A stretch of DNA of 64,000 bases from Clostridium gasigenes (GTDB lineage: Bacteria > Bacillota > Clostridia > Clostridiales > Clostridiaceae): NCBI RefSeq assembly GCF_900104115.1, contig NZ_FNJM01000006.1:8468-72467 (forward strand), read 5' to 3'. Below are positions 19,893-30,485 of the stretch, piece by piece. How positions within the stretch are numbered: position 1 is the first letter of the stretch; each line of letters starts with the position of its first letter. Below the pieces are notes generated by a model. It had not been told where the DNA came from. It saw only the letters and a program-made list of their open reading frames with translations, and did not search any database. The translations under genes and the position numbers were made by a program.

Positions 19893-21623
19893 ATGGAAAA
19901 TAATATTATGATTATTGATGGTAGAGAAATAGAAATTAATGAGGAAAAAAATATATTAAAATTAGCTAAAGAAAATGGAATAGATATTCCTGCACTATGT
20001 TTTTTAGAAGATTGTAATAACATAGGTCAATGTGGAGTATGTGTTGTTGAAATAGAAGGACAAGAAAGACTAGCAAGAGCTTGTTGCATTAAAGCTAAAG
20101 CTGGAATGGTAGTAAATACAAAAAGTGTTAGAGTCCAAGAAGAAGTTAAAAGTACTGTTTCATTATTATTGGATAAACATGAATTTAAATGTGGTCCATG
20201 TAAAAGAAGAGAAAACTGTGAGTTTTTAAAATTAGTTATAAAAACTAAAGCAAGAGCATCGAAACCATTTATAGTAGAAGATAAATCTAAATATGTAGAT
20301 GACAGAAGTAAAGCAATAGTTTTAGATAGATCTAAATGCGTAACTTGTGGAAGATGTGTGGCAGCATGTAGAACTAAAACAGGAACTCGCGCTATAACTT
20401 TCCAAAAGGTAGATGGAGAAAGAATAGTAGGACCGGAAGCTTTAAAATGTTTTGATGATACAAACTGTTTATTATGTGGCCAATGTGTAGCTGCGTGTCC
20501 AGTTGATGCTTTATCAGAAAAATCACATACAGATAGAGTTAAAGAAGCATTAGCAAATCAAGAAAAACATGTAATAGTTGCAATGGCACCATCAGTTAGA
20601 GCAGCAATGGGTGAACTATTTAAAATGGGATATGGAGTAGATGTAACTGGTAAATTGTATACAGCATTAAGAAAACTTGGTTTTGATAAAATTTTCGATA
20701 TAAACTTTGGTGCTGATATGACGATTATGGAAGAAGCTACTGAATTAGTTAAAAGAGTTAAAGAGAATGGACCATTCCCAATGTTTACATCCTGTTGTCC
20801 AGCTTGGGTTAGACAGGTAGAAAACTATTATCCGGAGCTATTAGTTAATTTATCAAGTGCAAAATCACCCCAACAAATATTTGGAGCTGCGAGTAAAACA
20901 TATTACCCAACTATTTCAGATATTGATCCAGCTAGGGTGTATACTGTAACTATAATGCCTTGCACAGCTAAAAAGTATGAAGCAGATAGAGAAGAAATGC
21001 AAAACAATGAATTGAGAAATATAGATGCAGTAATAACTACAAGAGAACTAGCTAAAATGATTAAGGATGCAAAAATTGATTTTGCAAACTTAGAAGATAG
21101 TGAAGTTGACCTAGCTATGGGTGAATACAGTGGAGCAGGAGCTATATTTGGTGCTACTGGTGGAGTTATGGAAGCCGCACTTAGAAGCGCTAAGGATTTC
21201 TTAGAAGGGGAACACTTAGAAAATATAGAGTATGAAGAGGTAAGAGGGTTAAAGGGAATAAAAGAGGCGACAGTAGAAATTGCAGGACATAATTATAATG
21301 TTGCAGTTGTTAATGGTGCATCTAACTTATTTGAATTTATTAATAGTGGAATGATAAAAAACAAGCAATATCACTTAGTAGAAGTAATGGCTTGTCCTGG
21401 AGGATGTGTAAATGGTGGGGGACAACCTCATGTAAGCGCAGATGAAAGAGAAAAAATAGATATAAGAACTGTAAGAGCGTCTGTTTTATATAATCAAGAT
21501 AAGAACTTATCAAAGAGAAAAGCTCATGATAATGTAGCTTTGAAGAAAATGTATGAAACATATATGGGAGAACCAGGACTAGGTAAAGCTCATGAATTAC
21601 TACATATTAAGTACAATAAATAG
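19893..21623 (+). CDS. hydA: [FeFe]-hydrogenase, CpI type
   Basis: Monomeric ferredoxin-linked hydrogenase that reduces protons to H2, disposing of electrons from fermentation. At 576 residues it is two longer than C. pasteurianum CpI. Domains in order: an N-terminal 2Fe-2S ferredoxin domain (cysteines at about 34, 46, 49 and 62), a His-Cys3 cluster region (about 94-107), two 4Fe-4S clusters (CVTCGRCVAAC and CLLCGQCVAAC at about 147-201), then the H-cluster domain. The H-cluster motifs are TSCCPAW with C301, MPCTAKK with C357 and MACPGGCVNGGG with C501 and C505, all matching CpI with an offset of two. The maturation genes hydEFG are not in this window. Confidence 0.97.
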   Translation: MENNIMIIDGREIEINEEKNILKLAKENGIDIPALCFLEDCNNIGQCGVCVVEIEGQERLARACCIKAKAGMVVNTKSVRVQEEVKSTVSLLLDKHEFKCGPCKRRENCEFLKLVIKTKARASKPFIVEDKSKYVDDRSKAIVLDRSKCVTCGRCVAACRTKTGTRAITFQKVDGERIVGPEALKCFDDTNCLLCGQCVAACPVDALSEKSHTDRVKEALANQEKHVIVAMAPSVRAAMGELFKMGYGVDVTGKLYTALRKLGFDKIFDINFGADMTIMEEATELVKRVKENGPFPMFTSCCPAWVRQVENYYPELLVNLSSAKSPQQIFGAASKTYYPTISDIDPARVYTVTIMPCTAKKYEADREEMQNNELRNIDAVITTRELAKMIKDAKIDFANLEDSEVDLAMGEYSGAGAIFGATGGVMEAALRSAKDFLEGEHLENIEYEEVRGLKGIKEATVEIAGHNYNVAVVNGASNLFEFINSGMIKNKQYHLVEVMACPGGCVNGGGQPHVSADEREKIDIRTVRASVLYNQDKNLSKRKAHDNVALKKMYETYMGEPGLGKAHELLHIKYNK

Positions 21624-21764
21624 TTGCAAAGAAGTATAGAGAATAAGAATACTGACTTGTTTTTTTACAATGCCTTATTAAAAGAAATACATTATTCAAT
21701 AACATAAAATTAGGAGCTAAGAGATGTAGTATGAAATATTTAGCAAATGAATGGAGACTATAAT

Positions 21765-22628
21765 ATGATAATTAAACAAACAAACAGAGCGAATAAAGAT
21801 TTAATAAAGCAAATAAAAAAAGTTCAATCAGTTTGTAAAAAACATGATGAATTAGACGGTGATGTTTTTTTAGATAATAGCATTAATTTTAATTCTGATA
21901 TGAATAATATATTTGTTTTCTATAAAGATAATAAGCTAGTTAGTTTTATATCGCTATTTGTACCTACGAGCAAAGAAGCAGAAGTATCAGCATACACATT
22001 ACCTAAATACAGAAAAAAAGGTTGTTTTAAAGAATTACTTAATAAAGTAATCGCTGAAGTGAAAAAATACGAAGTAAAAGATTTATTATTTGTATGTGAA
22101 CCTCAATCTGTAGATGGAATAGCGGTAGTTAAAAAATTAGAAGCTGAATATGAATTTTCAGAATATCTTTTAGGATACAATTGTGAAAGTGATAACGCAA
22201 AAGTAGGATGTATTAGCAGGTTAGAATTAAATAAATGTAAAACAGAAGATTTAGATAAACTTATAGAACTAAATAAAAAGATATTTAATGAGGATTATCA
22301 GCAATCTAAAACCATGGTTGTTAAAACTTTTGAATCAGAAACAAGAGAGCAGTATTTAGCCTCATTAAATGCTGAATTAATAGGAGTTGTTTCTACAAAT
22401 ATTGATGATGGTGAATGTAGCATATTTGGACTTGGGATACTTGAAGAATATAGAGGCGTTGGTAATGGAAAAGCTATGGTTAGAGGACTGTTAAAACAAT
22501 TAGAAGAAGACCATATTGAAGATATAATAATAGAAGTTGATAGTAAAAATGAAATAGCATATAACCTATATTTATCATGTGGATTTGAAGCTGAAATGAC
22601 ATTTGGTTATTATAGAAAAAGTATTTAG
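21765..22628 (+). CDS. Tandem GNAT acetyltransferase
   Basis: A 287-residue protein with two GNAT-like halves. The N-terminal half (about residues 1-140) carries a YTLPKYRKKGCFKELL acetyl-CoA motif. The C-terminal half (about 150-287) carries LGILEEYRGVGNGKAMVRGL and ends with the NEIAYNLYLSCGF motif. The substrate is unknown. An in-frame ATG at 21747 actually overlaps the ribosome binding site GGAG (21753-21756) of the ATG at 21765, so the latter is chosen. It follows hydA by 140 bases without a clear terminator between them, so partial readthrough is possible. Confidence 0.8.
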   Translation: MIIKQTNRANKDLIKQIKKVQSVCKKHDELDGDVFLDNSINFNSDMNNIFVFYKDNKLVSFISLFVPTSKEAEVSAYTLPKYRKKGCFKELLNKVIAEVKKYEVKDLLFVCEPQSVDGIAVVKKLEAEYEFSEYLLGYNCESDNAKVGCISRLELNKCKTEDLDKLIELNKKIFNEDYQQSKTMVVKTFESETREQYLASLNAELIGVVSTNIDDGECSIFGLGILEEYRGVGNGKAMVRGLLKQLEEDHIEDIIIEVDSKNEIAYNLYLSCGFEAEMTFGYYRKSI

Positions 22629-22659
22629 AATTGAATTCAGTAGATAAGATCAAACTAAA

Positions 22660-22716
22660 AAAGGAACCTATTAAAGAAAGGTGTGACATGCACATTCTCT
22701 TTAATAGGTTCTTTAT
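22660..22716. terminator. Bidirectional terminator
   Basis: GAACCTATTAAAGA (22664-22677) pairs perfectly with 22698-22711 around a 20-base loop, with A and T runs outside. It serves the GNAT gene and the convergent ABC-F gene. Confidence 0.8.
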
Positions 22717-22735
22717 TTATAACTTAATAATTAAA

Positions 22736-24331
<1,596 letters not shown>

Positions 24332-24476
24332 TCATTTCTAAATTTATTTATTACGTTATTATAACATAAAATTAATATCTTTTCATTGGAAGCGTCGAAA
24401 AAACAAGAAAATATAATTGACAATGTATAGAAGCAGTGATAGTATTTGTTAAAAGATAACATTTAGGAGAATTAAA

Positions 24477-24545
24477 ATGAGTAATAAAATTGACTTTCAA
24501 GCAATAAAAGTTAATAACGCATATTATCTTAGCTATTATAGATAG
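24477..24545 (+). CDS. Possible 22-residue leader peptide
   Basis: An ATG at 24477 with a good TTAGGAGA ribosome binding site opens a 22-codon frame (beginning MSNKIDFQAIKV and ending in a tyrosine-rich stretch, YYLSYYR) that stops just before a structured leader. It could be a leader peptide for the downstream symporter attenuator or the stump of a lost gene. I cannot tell which. Confidence 0.35.
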   Translation: MSNKIDFQAIKVNNAYYLSYYR

Positions 24546-24568
24546 GCTTTGTATTTATAAAAATAATT

Positions 24569-24733
24569 ATAGATACGGGCCAAGTAACAAATTTGGTTTG
24601 TATCTATGATGGTTAAGAAATTTTGCTATACTCAAATTTTTAGCAATTTACCACATAGATAGTTCTATGAGGTTTTTATATTTTAAGGTCTTTTGATTTT
24701 AAACCGCATAGTATAAAACTATGCGGTTTTATT
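24569..24733 (+). promoter_or_regulatory. Attenuator-like structured leader of the symporter gene
   Basis: Several hairpins in a row end in an intrinsic terminator 40 bases before the symporter start. Hairpin 1 pairs 24569-24576 with 24600-24607. Hairpin 2 pairs TTGCTA with TAGCAA near 24623-24646. Hairpin 3 pairs CCACATAG (24651-24658) with CTATGAGG (24665-24672). The terminator pairs 24701-24712 with 24718-24729. The terminator's 5' arm (CCGCATAG) can pair instead with CTATGAGG, giving a possible antiterminator. The ligand or sensor is unknown, and I recognise no riboswitch class or T-box motif. Confidence 0.6.
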
Positions 24734-24773
24734 TATTTTAGGAATCTTCAAAAAAAAAGGAGAATGGTAGGAT

Positions 24774-26084
24774 ATGAAGAAAAGAGAAAATTTCACAAGT
24801 AGGACAGGATTTATTATATCTTGTATAGGAGCAGCAGTAGGACTTGGAAACATATGGATGTTTCCTTATAGGTTAGGGCAAAATGGAGGAGGCGCATTTT
24901 TAATACCATACTTCATTTTTGTACTTACGTTAGGATCAGCAGGATTAATAACAGAATTCGCATTTGGTAGATCAGCAGAAGGTGGAGCATTAACTGGAAT
25001 TAAGAATGGGTTTAAAAATAAAGGATTAAAAGGTGGAGCATTAGTTGGAATTATTCCAGCAGTAGGACTCGCCGGAATATTTATATTTTATAACATAGTA
25101 GTAGGATGGATAATTAAATACTTAGCTTTAAGTGTAAGTGGAGATATTAATAAAATAGATATATCAACTTATTTTGATAGTTTTTCAGGTAGCTTTGAAA
25201 CTATACTTTGGACTATGTTAGCTATAGGACTAGCGGTAATAATTGTATGTATGGGAGTTTCTAAAGGTATAGAAAAAATTAATAAAATTATAATGCCATT
25301 ACTTTTTGTAATATTTATATTGCTAGCAATTAGATCATTAACATTACCTGGAGCAATGGGGGGAGTTAAATATTTATTAACGCCTCAATGGGAATACTTA
25401 TTTAAAGTAAACACTTGGGTAATGGCGCTTGGTCAAGCGTTTTTCACAGTATCACTAAATGGATGTGGAATGGTTGTTTACGGTAGTTATATTAAGAAGG
25501 ATTTAGACATACCAAGAGCAGCTTTTAGCACTGCTACAATCGGAATTGGAGCATCGTTACTTGCAGCATTTGTTATAATGCCAGCGGTATTTGCTTTTGG
25601 ATTAGATCCATCAGCAGGACCAGAATTATTATTTATAACAATTCCAATTATATTCAAGGCAATACCAGGTGGACAAATACTAATGATATTATTCTTTATA
25701 AGTTTATTATGTGCATCAATAAGCTCAACAATAAATATGTTAGAGGGCCCGGTAGAATCATTTATGGCACAAACAAAATTAAGCAGAAAAAAATCTACTA
25801 TATTAATAGCAGTAGGATCATTTATATTTTCAATACCATTAAGTTTAAATATGAATTTATTTAACGGGGTCGCAGATTTTATTACAATTGTAGTGTCACC
25901 AGTAGCAGCATTAATTGTATTTATAGTATTTTACTACATGTATGATAAAAGAAAAGTACTAGAAGAAATAAATATGGGAGCAGAGAAAAATATGGGGGAG
26001 AAATTCTACTTATTTGCTAAATATGGATTTGTAGTTATAACAATTTTAGTTATAGTGCTTGGAATAGTTTACGGTGGAATATAA
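24774..26084 (+). CDS. Neurotransmitter:sodium symporter family transporter
   Basis: A 436-residue integral membrane protein of the NSS (SNF) family with about eleven transmembrane segments, expected to bring in an amino acid with sodium ions. The N-terminal motif GFIISCIGAAVGLGNIWMFPY (first membrane helix, residues about 12-32, unwound GLGN sodium/substrate site) is diagnostic. Bacterial members such as LeuT, TnaT and MhsT take up leucine, tryptophan or hydrophobic amino acids; the substrate here cannot be fixed. It is preceded by a structured attenuator-like leader, implying control by a metabolite or translation signal. Confidence 0.9.
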   Translation: MKKRENFTSRTGFIISCIGAAVGLGNIWMFPYRLGQNGGGAFLIPYFIFVLTLGSAGLITEFAFGRSAEGGALTGIKNGFKNKGLKGGALVGIIPAVGLAGIFIFYNIVVGWIIKYLALSVSGDINKIDISTYFDSFSGSFETILWTMLAIGLAVIIVCMGVSKGIEKINKIIMPLLFVIFILLAIRSLTLPGAMGGVKYLLTPQWEYLFKVNTWVMALGQAFFTVSLNGCGMVVYGSYIKKDLDIPRAAFSTATIGIGASLLAAFVIMPAVFAFGLDPSAGPELLFITIPIIFKAIPGGQILMILFFISLLCASISSTINMLEGPVESFMAQTKLSRKKSTILIAVGSFIFSIPLSLNMNLFNGVADFITIVVSPVAALIVFIVFYYMYDKRKVLEEINMGAEKNMGEKFYLFAKYGFVVITILVIVLGIVYGGI

Positions 26085-26106
26085 AAAAAATATATTTTTA
26101 GATATG

Positions 26107-26143
26107 ATTAAAGGGATGCAAACATTTGTTGCATCCCTTTATA
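26107..26143. repeat. Left copy of a 37-bp terminator repeat
   Basis: This stretch contains a bidirectional terminator: AAAGGGATGCAA (26110-26121) with TTGCATCCCTTT (26129-26140). All 37 bases are identical to 33034-33070, and weaker similarity continues for about 18 bases to the right in both copies. The two copies bracket the iron-uptake island. Confidence 0.9.
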
Positions 26144-26146
26144 ATA

Positions 26147-26238
26147 TTAAAAATTTTTATTTAGGATTTCATAATTACTAGGAGTGGCTAGCATAATTTC
26201 ATCATCCTTTACTATAAATACATAACCATCGGTTTCTT
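26147..26238 (-). pseudogene. Remnant of a chemoreceptor sensor domain
   Basis: Read on the minus strand, this encodes DGYVFIVKDDEIMLATP followed by SNYEILNKNF and a stop. The intact chemoreceptor at 33089-35083 has [16 protein letters not shown] followed by [10 protein letters not shown], so this is a fragment of a paralogous dCache sensor domain. The signalling half is missing: the fragment stops just next to the duplicated terminator. Confidence 0.75.
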
Positions 26239-26252
26239 TAATAGGAAAAATA

Positions 26253-26287
26253 TTGACATTATCACTTGATACTGATAATCTATATCG
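26253..26287 (+). promoter_or_regulatory. Promoter and Fur-like dyad of the iron-uptake operon
   Basis: TTGACA (26253-26258) and TAATCT (26276-26281) are 17 bases apart, a strong sigma-A promoter. A perfect dyad, ATTATCA (26258-26264) and TGATAAT (26273-26279), lies over it; these heptamers are the half sites of Gram-positive Fur boxes, although their order and spacing differ from the classical 7-1-7 box. Control by Fur or a related iron repressor is inferred. Confidence 0.6.
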
Positions 26288-26431
26288 ATAAGGGGAAGCA
26301 GAATTAGTAATCAAGTTTAGCGTGATTACAGAAAGTAAATTATAAAAAGTTAAACTAACAAAAGTGAGCAGCGGTAGGAACTAACTGGTTTCGATGAATG
26401 CTCAATTATATAAAAGGAGGAAATATGTATA

Positions 26432-27361
26432 ATGAAAACTAAATTGATTTCTGTGTTATGTGCAGGAGTTCTTATAGTATTCGGACTAACTGGATGCACA
26501 ACTACAAGAGCATCAAAGTCATCTGAAGATGCTTCAAAAACACGCATTATATCTACTAAATTGGGGGATGTAGAAGTTCCTGCAAATCCACAAAGGGTAG
26601 TGAGCTCATATGTTGAGGGTGACTTAGTTGCACTTGGGATAGTACCTGTTGCAGGTATAGCCCCGTATGAATTTAAAGGATCTGCTTTTTACGAAGAGGT
26701 GAAAGATATTACGTTAATAGAATCACTGGAACCTGAAACAGTAATGGCTCAAAAACCTGATTTGATTGTTGTTATATCTGAAGATGATGTAGAAAAAATG
26801 TCAAAGATAGCACCTACAGTATTTGTTCCCTTTACAGAATTATCAATGGAGGAACGTATTACATTTTTGGGGCAGGTTGTAAATAAAGAAGAAGAAGCTA
26901 AAAAGCTTATTAAAGATTTTAATTATAAGCTTGCAGATGCTAAGAAAAAACTTGATAAAACTGGTATTTTAAATAAAAAGGTAAGTATTTTTGAGGGTGC
27001 TGATGAAAGTGGAAGTATTTATGTTTATGGTGATAAATGGGGCCGTGGAGGTGATTTAATTTATAATAAGTTAGGATTTAAGGCTCCAGATGTTATACAA
27101 AATGAAATCATTAATGGTGAACAGTATCGTGATATTTCACTGGAAGTTTTACCTGAATATTCTGGTGATTATATAATCTTTGCAAGTGATATTCCAAATA
27201 GCCTTAAAGGAAATAGCGTTTGGGAAAATATACCTGCAGTAAAAGAAAATCATATAATACCAATTGATGAAAAGTTGTTTTATTATATGGATATTTATTC
27301 AGCAAATGTTCAACTAGACTATTTTGTGGAAAAATTCTTATCGGTTTCTAAATCTAATTAA
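26432..27361 (+). CDS. Siderophore/heme-type ABC substrate-binding lipoprotein 1
   Basis: A 309-residue extracytoplasmic binding protein of the FecB/FhuD (periplasmic-binding type III) family. A lipoprotein signal ends at LTGC with C22 as the lipid anchor. The mature protein has the two-lobe motifs NPQRVV and PDLIVVISEDDVEKMSKIAP typical of the family, plus the YVYGDKWGRGGDLIYNKLGF segment. It should capture an iron complex for the permease encoded downstream. GGAGG lies 11 bases before the start, slightly far, with a five-codon ATG frame in between (26425). It is the first gene of the operon and is about 50% similar by eye to the next one, suggesting an old duplication. Confidence 0.87.
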   Translation: MKTKLISVLCAGVLIVFGLTGCTTTRASKSSEDASKTRIISTKLGDVEVPANPQRVVSSYVEGDLVALGIVPVAGIAPYEFKGSAFYEEVKDITLIESLEPETVMAQKPDLIVVISEDDVEKMSKIAPTVFVPFTELSMEERITFLGQVVNKEEEAKKLIKDFNYKLADAKKKLDKTGILNKKVSIFEGADESGSIYVYGDKWGRGGDLIYNKLGFKAPDVIQNEIINGEQYRDISLEVLPEYSGDYIIFASDIPNSLKGNSVWENIPAVKENHIIPIDEKLFYYMDIYSANVQLDYFVEKFLSVSKSN

Positions 27362-27447
27362 TATTATGAAGAATTATAAATGTTAAAAAAATTGATTTTA
27401 CAAAACAGTTGTGCAAAAAAATCTATTTTTTATCTAGGAGGAAAAAA

Positions 27448-28419
27448 ATGAAAAATAAATTAATAAAACCAATTTACTTATTGTGTGTGGGAATAATTCT
27501 GGCATTTGGACTAATAGGCTGCACAAACACGGGTACTGCAAAGTCAGATGAGGATGTATCTGTTGAAAACTCGTCGAAAGACGTTTCAGAAAATCGTACA
27601 ATATCTACCATACTGGGAGATGTAGAAGTTACTGCGAATCCACAAAGGGTTGTTGTACAGTATCTTATGGGAGATGTTATATCCCTTGGCGTTGAACCAG
27701 TTGGTATGTCTGAAGTATATGATGGTGCGGCATATCAGGAGATAACTAAAGACATTAAAGATTTAGGACACTTTGCAAGTTGGGATCTTGAAGCGGTTAT
27801 GCTTTTAAAGCCTGATTTGATTATCACTATAGATAAAGAACAGGTTGAAAAGCTTTCCAAGATTGCACCTACGGTTTATGTTCCATATGGAGATATTTCC
27901 ACAGAAGAAAGAGTGAAACTGATTGGACAAGTATTAAACAAGGAAAAAGAAGCTAAGGAAGTTATTGAAAATTATTACTCCAATATTGAATCATCAAAAA
28001 AGAAATTACAAGAAGATGGATTTAAAGATTTAACAATCTCGGTATTAGAAGGTGATGAAAAAAGTATGGGAGTAAAGGGGAAAAAATTTGGTACAGGAAT
28101 GGTAGCATACGATGCTCTTTCTCTTAATGCACCAGAAAAAGTTCAAAAAAATATTATTGATAAAGATTCTTTCGCAGAAGAAATTTCCTTTGAAGTTCTC
28201 CCTGAGTATTGTGGCGATTTTATTATTCGTAATGTATATGAAGGTGTTGCGGATTTAACTAAAAATGAAATATGGAATTCGCTTCCCGCAATTAAAAATA
28301 ATCGATTAATTGAAATGGAATTTGGGTTGAGCTATTATACAGATATTTATTCATCAAATGCCCAAGTGGATTATATTACAAATGCTTTGATTGAAGCTAA
28401 CAGTAATAAGGGACTTTGA
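27448..28419 (+). CDS. Siderophore/heme-type ABC substrate-binding lipoprotein 2
   Basis: A second FecB-type binding lipoprotein, 323 residues, with lipobox LIGC and lipid-anchor C25. It shares with the first protein the ISTxLGDVEV, NPQRVV, KIAPTV and VLPEY segments, so the two are paralogues that may bind different iron complexes. A TTG at 27409 opens the frame earlier, but the ATG at 27448 follows TAGGAGG directly and begins a proper signal peptide. The stop overlaps the ribosome binding site of the permease gene, indicating one operon. Confidence 0.87.
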   Translation: MKNKLIKPIYLLCVGIILAFGLIGCTNTGTAKSDEDVSVENSSKDVSENRTISTILGDVEVTANPQRVVVQYLMGDVISLGVEPVGMSEVYDGAAYQEITKDIKDLGHFASWDLEAVMLLKPDLIITIDKEQVEKLSKIAPTVYVPYGDISTEERVKLIGQVLNKEKEAKEVIENYYSNIESSKKKLQEDGFKDLTISVLEGDEKSMGVKGKKFGTGMVAYDALSLNAPEKVQKNIIDKDSFAEEISFEVLPEYCGDFIIRNVYEGVADLTKNEIWNSLPAIKNNRLIEMEFGLSYYTDIYSSNAQVDYITNALIEANSNKGL

Positions 28420-28430
28420 AAGGAGATACA

Positions 28431-29462
28431 ATGAAGAGTATAAGTTCTATACAATCAAAAAAAAATGGGAGTCTCAACTTCACCATGTATATGATAGGCG
28501 GCGTAGTACTCCTTGTGATCGCAACTTTAGCATCAATTTCATTCGGGGCTGCACAAATGGATTTATCAGTGGCGTGGGGCGCAATTTTTAGCTTTGACTC
28601 TAGTCTCACAGAACATCAAATTATACAAACGCTACGATTTCCGCGTACTGTAGCAGATATGATTGTAGGGGCAAGTCTAGCAGTAACAGGTGCAATTATG
28701 CAGGGAACTACTCGAAATCCCCTTGCGGACTCTGGGGTGATGGGTATTAGCTCTGGAGCAACTTTTGCAATGGCATTATGTTTTGCTTTTTTACCAGGAC
28801 ATAATTATGGTCAAACTATGCTCTTTGCATGTCTTGGAGCCGCAATAGCAACTGGTTTAACGTATTTAATTTCATCTATGGGCAAAAGAGGTATGACACC
28901 CCAGCGACTTGTTTTGGCAGGGATGTCTATATCTATGCTTTTCGCAGCCTTAAGTTCTGCAGTTGCAATTAAGTATAACATCGGACAGGCGTTAACATAT
29001 TGGACAGCAGGCGGTACAGCTAGTGCAAAATGGGGCGAACTACTTGCAATTAGCCCTTTGTTTTTAATAGGGACTGTGGCGGCAATTATTATCTCGCCTT
29101 CAGTCACTGTACTTAGCCTTGGAGATGAAGTTGCGGCAGGGCTTGGGCTTAATACAACGGGAGTCAAATTAGTTTCCACTCTCATTGTATTAGTACTTAC
29201 TGGACTTTCCGTAGTAGTGGTTGGTCCTGTTGGTTTTGTTGGTCTTATAGTCCCTCATATAGTGCGTTATATGGTAGGTGTAGATTATCGATATATTATT
29301 CCTGCATCTGCATTGTATGGAGCTGGTTTTTTGGTTGTAGCGGACTTACTTGGTCGGCTAATTAACCGACCTTATGAAACACCCCTAGGCGTTATCTTTG
29401 CTATTGTAGGAGTGCCATACTTTCTTTATCTTTCGAGAAAGCAAAGGAGGGAATTTGAATGA
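28431..29462 (+). CDS. FecCD-family iron-complex permease 1
   Basis: A 343-residue permease of the BtuC/FecCD family with about nine or ten transmembrane segments, forming half of the channel of the iron-complex importer. Diagnostic stretches include TLRFPRTVADMIVGASLAVTG near the N terminus and GFVGLIVPHIVRYMVG in the ATPase-coupling loop. The chosen ATG at 28431 has AAAGGAG just upstream; a TTG at 28416 is in frame but overlaps the preceding stop. It overlaps the next permease by four bases (ATGA), so the two are translationally coupled. Base composition is clearly richer in G+C (some lines near 50%) than the backbone. Confidence 0.92.
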   Translation: MKSISSIQSKKNGSLNFTMYMIGGVVLLVIATLASISFGAAQMDLSVAWGAIFSFDSSLTEHQIIQTLRFPRTVADMIVGASLAVTGAIMQGTTRNPLADSGVMGISSGATFAMALCFAFLPGHNYGQTMLFACLGAAIATGLTYLISSMGKRGMTPQRLVLAGMSISMLFAALSSAVAIKYNIGQALTYWTAGGTASAKWGELLAISPLFLIGTVAAIIISPSVTVLSLGDEVAAGLGLNTTGVKLVSTLIVLVLTGLSVVVVGPVGFVGLIVPHIVRYMVGVDYRYIIPASALYGAGFLVVADLLGRLINRPYETPLGVIFAIVGVPYFLYLSRKQRREFE

Positions 29463-30472
29463 AGAAGCAAAGGTATACCCTTGGGAAAGGAGTGTTTACG
29501 CTATCAATTCTTTTTATACTTATAGTGACTGTATCGATTTTTAGTATTAATTTTGGAAAAATGAATCTATCTCCGGAGGCAGTAGTAAATGTGCTTTTAG
29601 GTAGAGGTACTGAGGCACAGAACCTTATTGTATTTCAGTTTCGTATGCCTCGCATCGTGCTTTCTATACTTGTAGGTATGGGTATGGGGGTATCTGGATG
29701 TATTATGCAGAGCTTGTTAAAAAATGATATGGCGAGCCCTGGTACTCTTGGAATTAGTTCTGGATCTGGATTATTTATGCTAATTTTTGTAGCAGTGTTT
29801 TCTGTTAAGGGATATTCATCTAGATTTATGCTGCCTATAATGTCCTTTCTTGGAGGGGTAAGTGCTGCTTTACTGATTTTTATATTATCATATCGGAAGG
29901 GTAAAAATATATCTCCAACGGGACTAATTCTGACAGGAGTTGCTATGAGTAGTGGATATGGAGCTCTATCACTACTGTTGACACTTAAGCTTGATAGAAC
30001 ACAGTTCGAGTTTGTTCAGAGGTGGCAAGCTGGAAGCTTGTGGGGTACTGATTGGAAATATATTGCGATATTGCTCCCTTGGATACTGATAATATTTTTA
30101 TATGTTTTTTATAAATCACGAATGCTAAATATATTGAATTTAGGAAATGAGACTGCTACTGGATTAGGAGTTATGGTGAAAAAGGAGTTTTTAGGATTAT
30201 CTCTAGCATCAGTGGCGTTGTCTTCTGGTAGCGTGGCACTGGGGGGGGATTTCTTCTTTGTAGGAATGATTAGTCCTCACTTAGGACGTAAACTAGTTGG
30301 CCCTGATCATAGGGTACTTATACCTGCTTCTGCACTAATTGGGTCACTAGTTGTACTAGCTGCAGATACAATAACTCGTACGGTAAGTTTAGGTGAGGAT
30401 ATTCCAACGGGTATTATTATCACCGTTTTGAGTACTCCATACTTTCTTTACCTACTGGCTAAAGCGAATTAG
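29459..30472 (+). CDS. FecCD-family iron-complex permease 2
   Basis: Second FecCD permease subunit, 337 residues, expected to pair with the preceding one as a heterodimeric channel. It shows QFRMPRIVLSILVGMGMGVSG near the N terminus and a FVGMISPHLGRKLVGPDHR coupling loop. The ATG overlaps the previous stop codon. Use of codons such as CGT, GCG and GGG is higher than in neighbouring backbone genes, again suggesting acquisition from a less AT-rich relative. Confidence 0.92.
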   Translation: MKKQRYTLGKGVFTLSILFILIVTVSIFSINFGKMNLSPEAVVNVLLGRGTEAQNLIVFQFRMPRIVLSILVGMGMGVSGCIMQSLLKNDMASPGTLGISSGSGLFMLIFVAVFSVKGYSSRFMLPIMSFLGGVSAALLIFILSYRKGKNISPTGLILTGVAMSSGYGALSLLLTLKLDRTQFEFVQRWQAGSLWGTDWKYIAILLPWILIIFLYVFYKSRMLNILNLGNETATGLGVMVKKEFLGLSLASVALSSGSVALGGDFFFVGMISPHLGRKLVGPDHRVLIPASALIGSLVVLAADTITRTVSLGEDIPTGIIITVLSTPYFLYLLAKAN

Positions 30473-30485
30473 GGAGGGGATAGAG

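Noticed and set aside
26350..26547. A 65-codon minus-strand frame at the head of the iron operon
   Set aside because: It covers the ribosome binding site and signal peptide of the first binding protein and shows no protein-like pattern; only the chemoreceptor remnant further left is meaningful.
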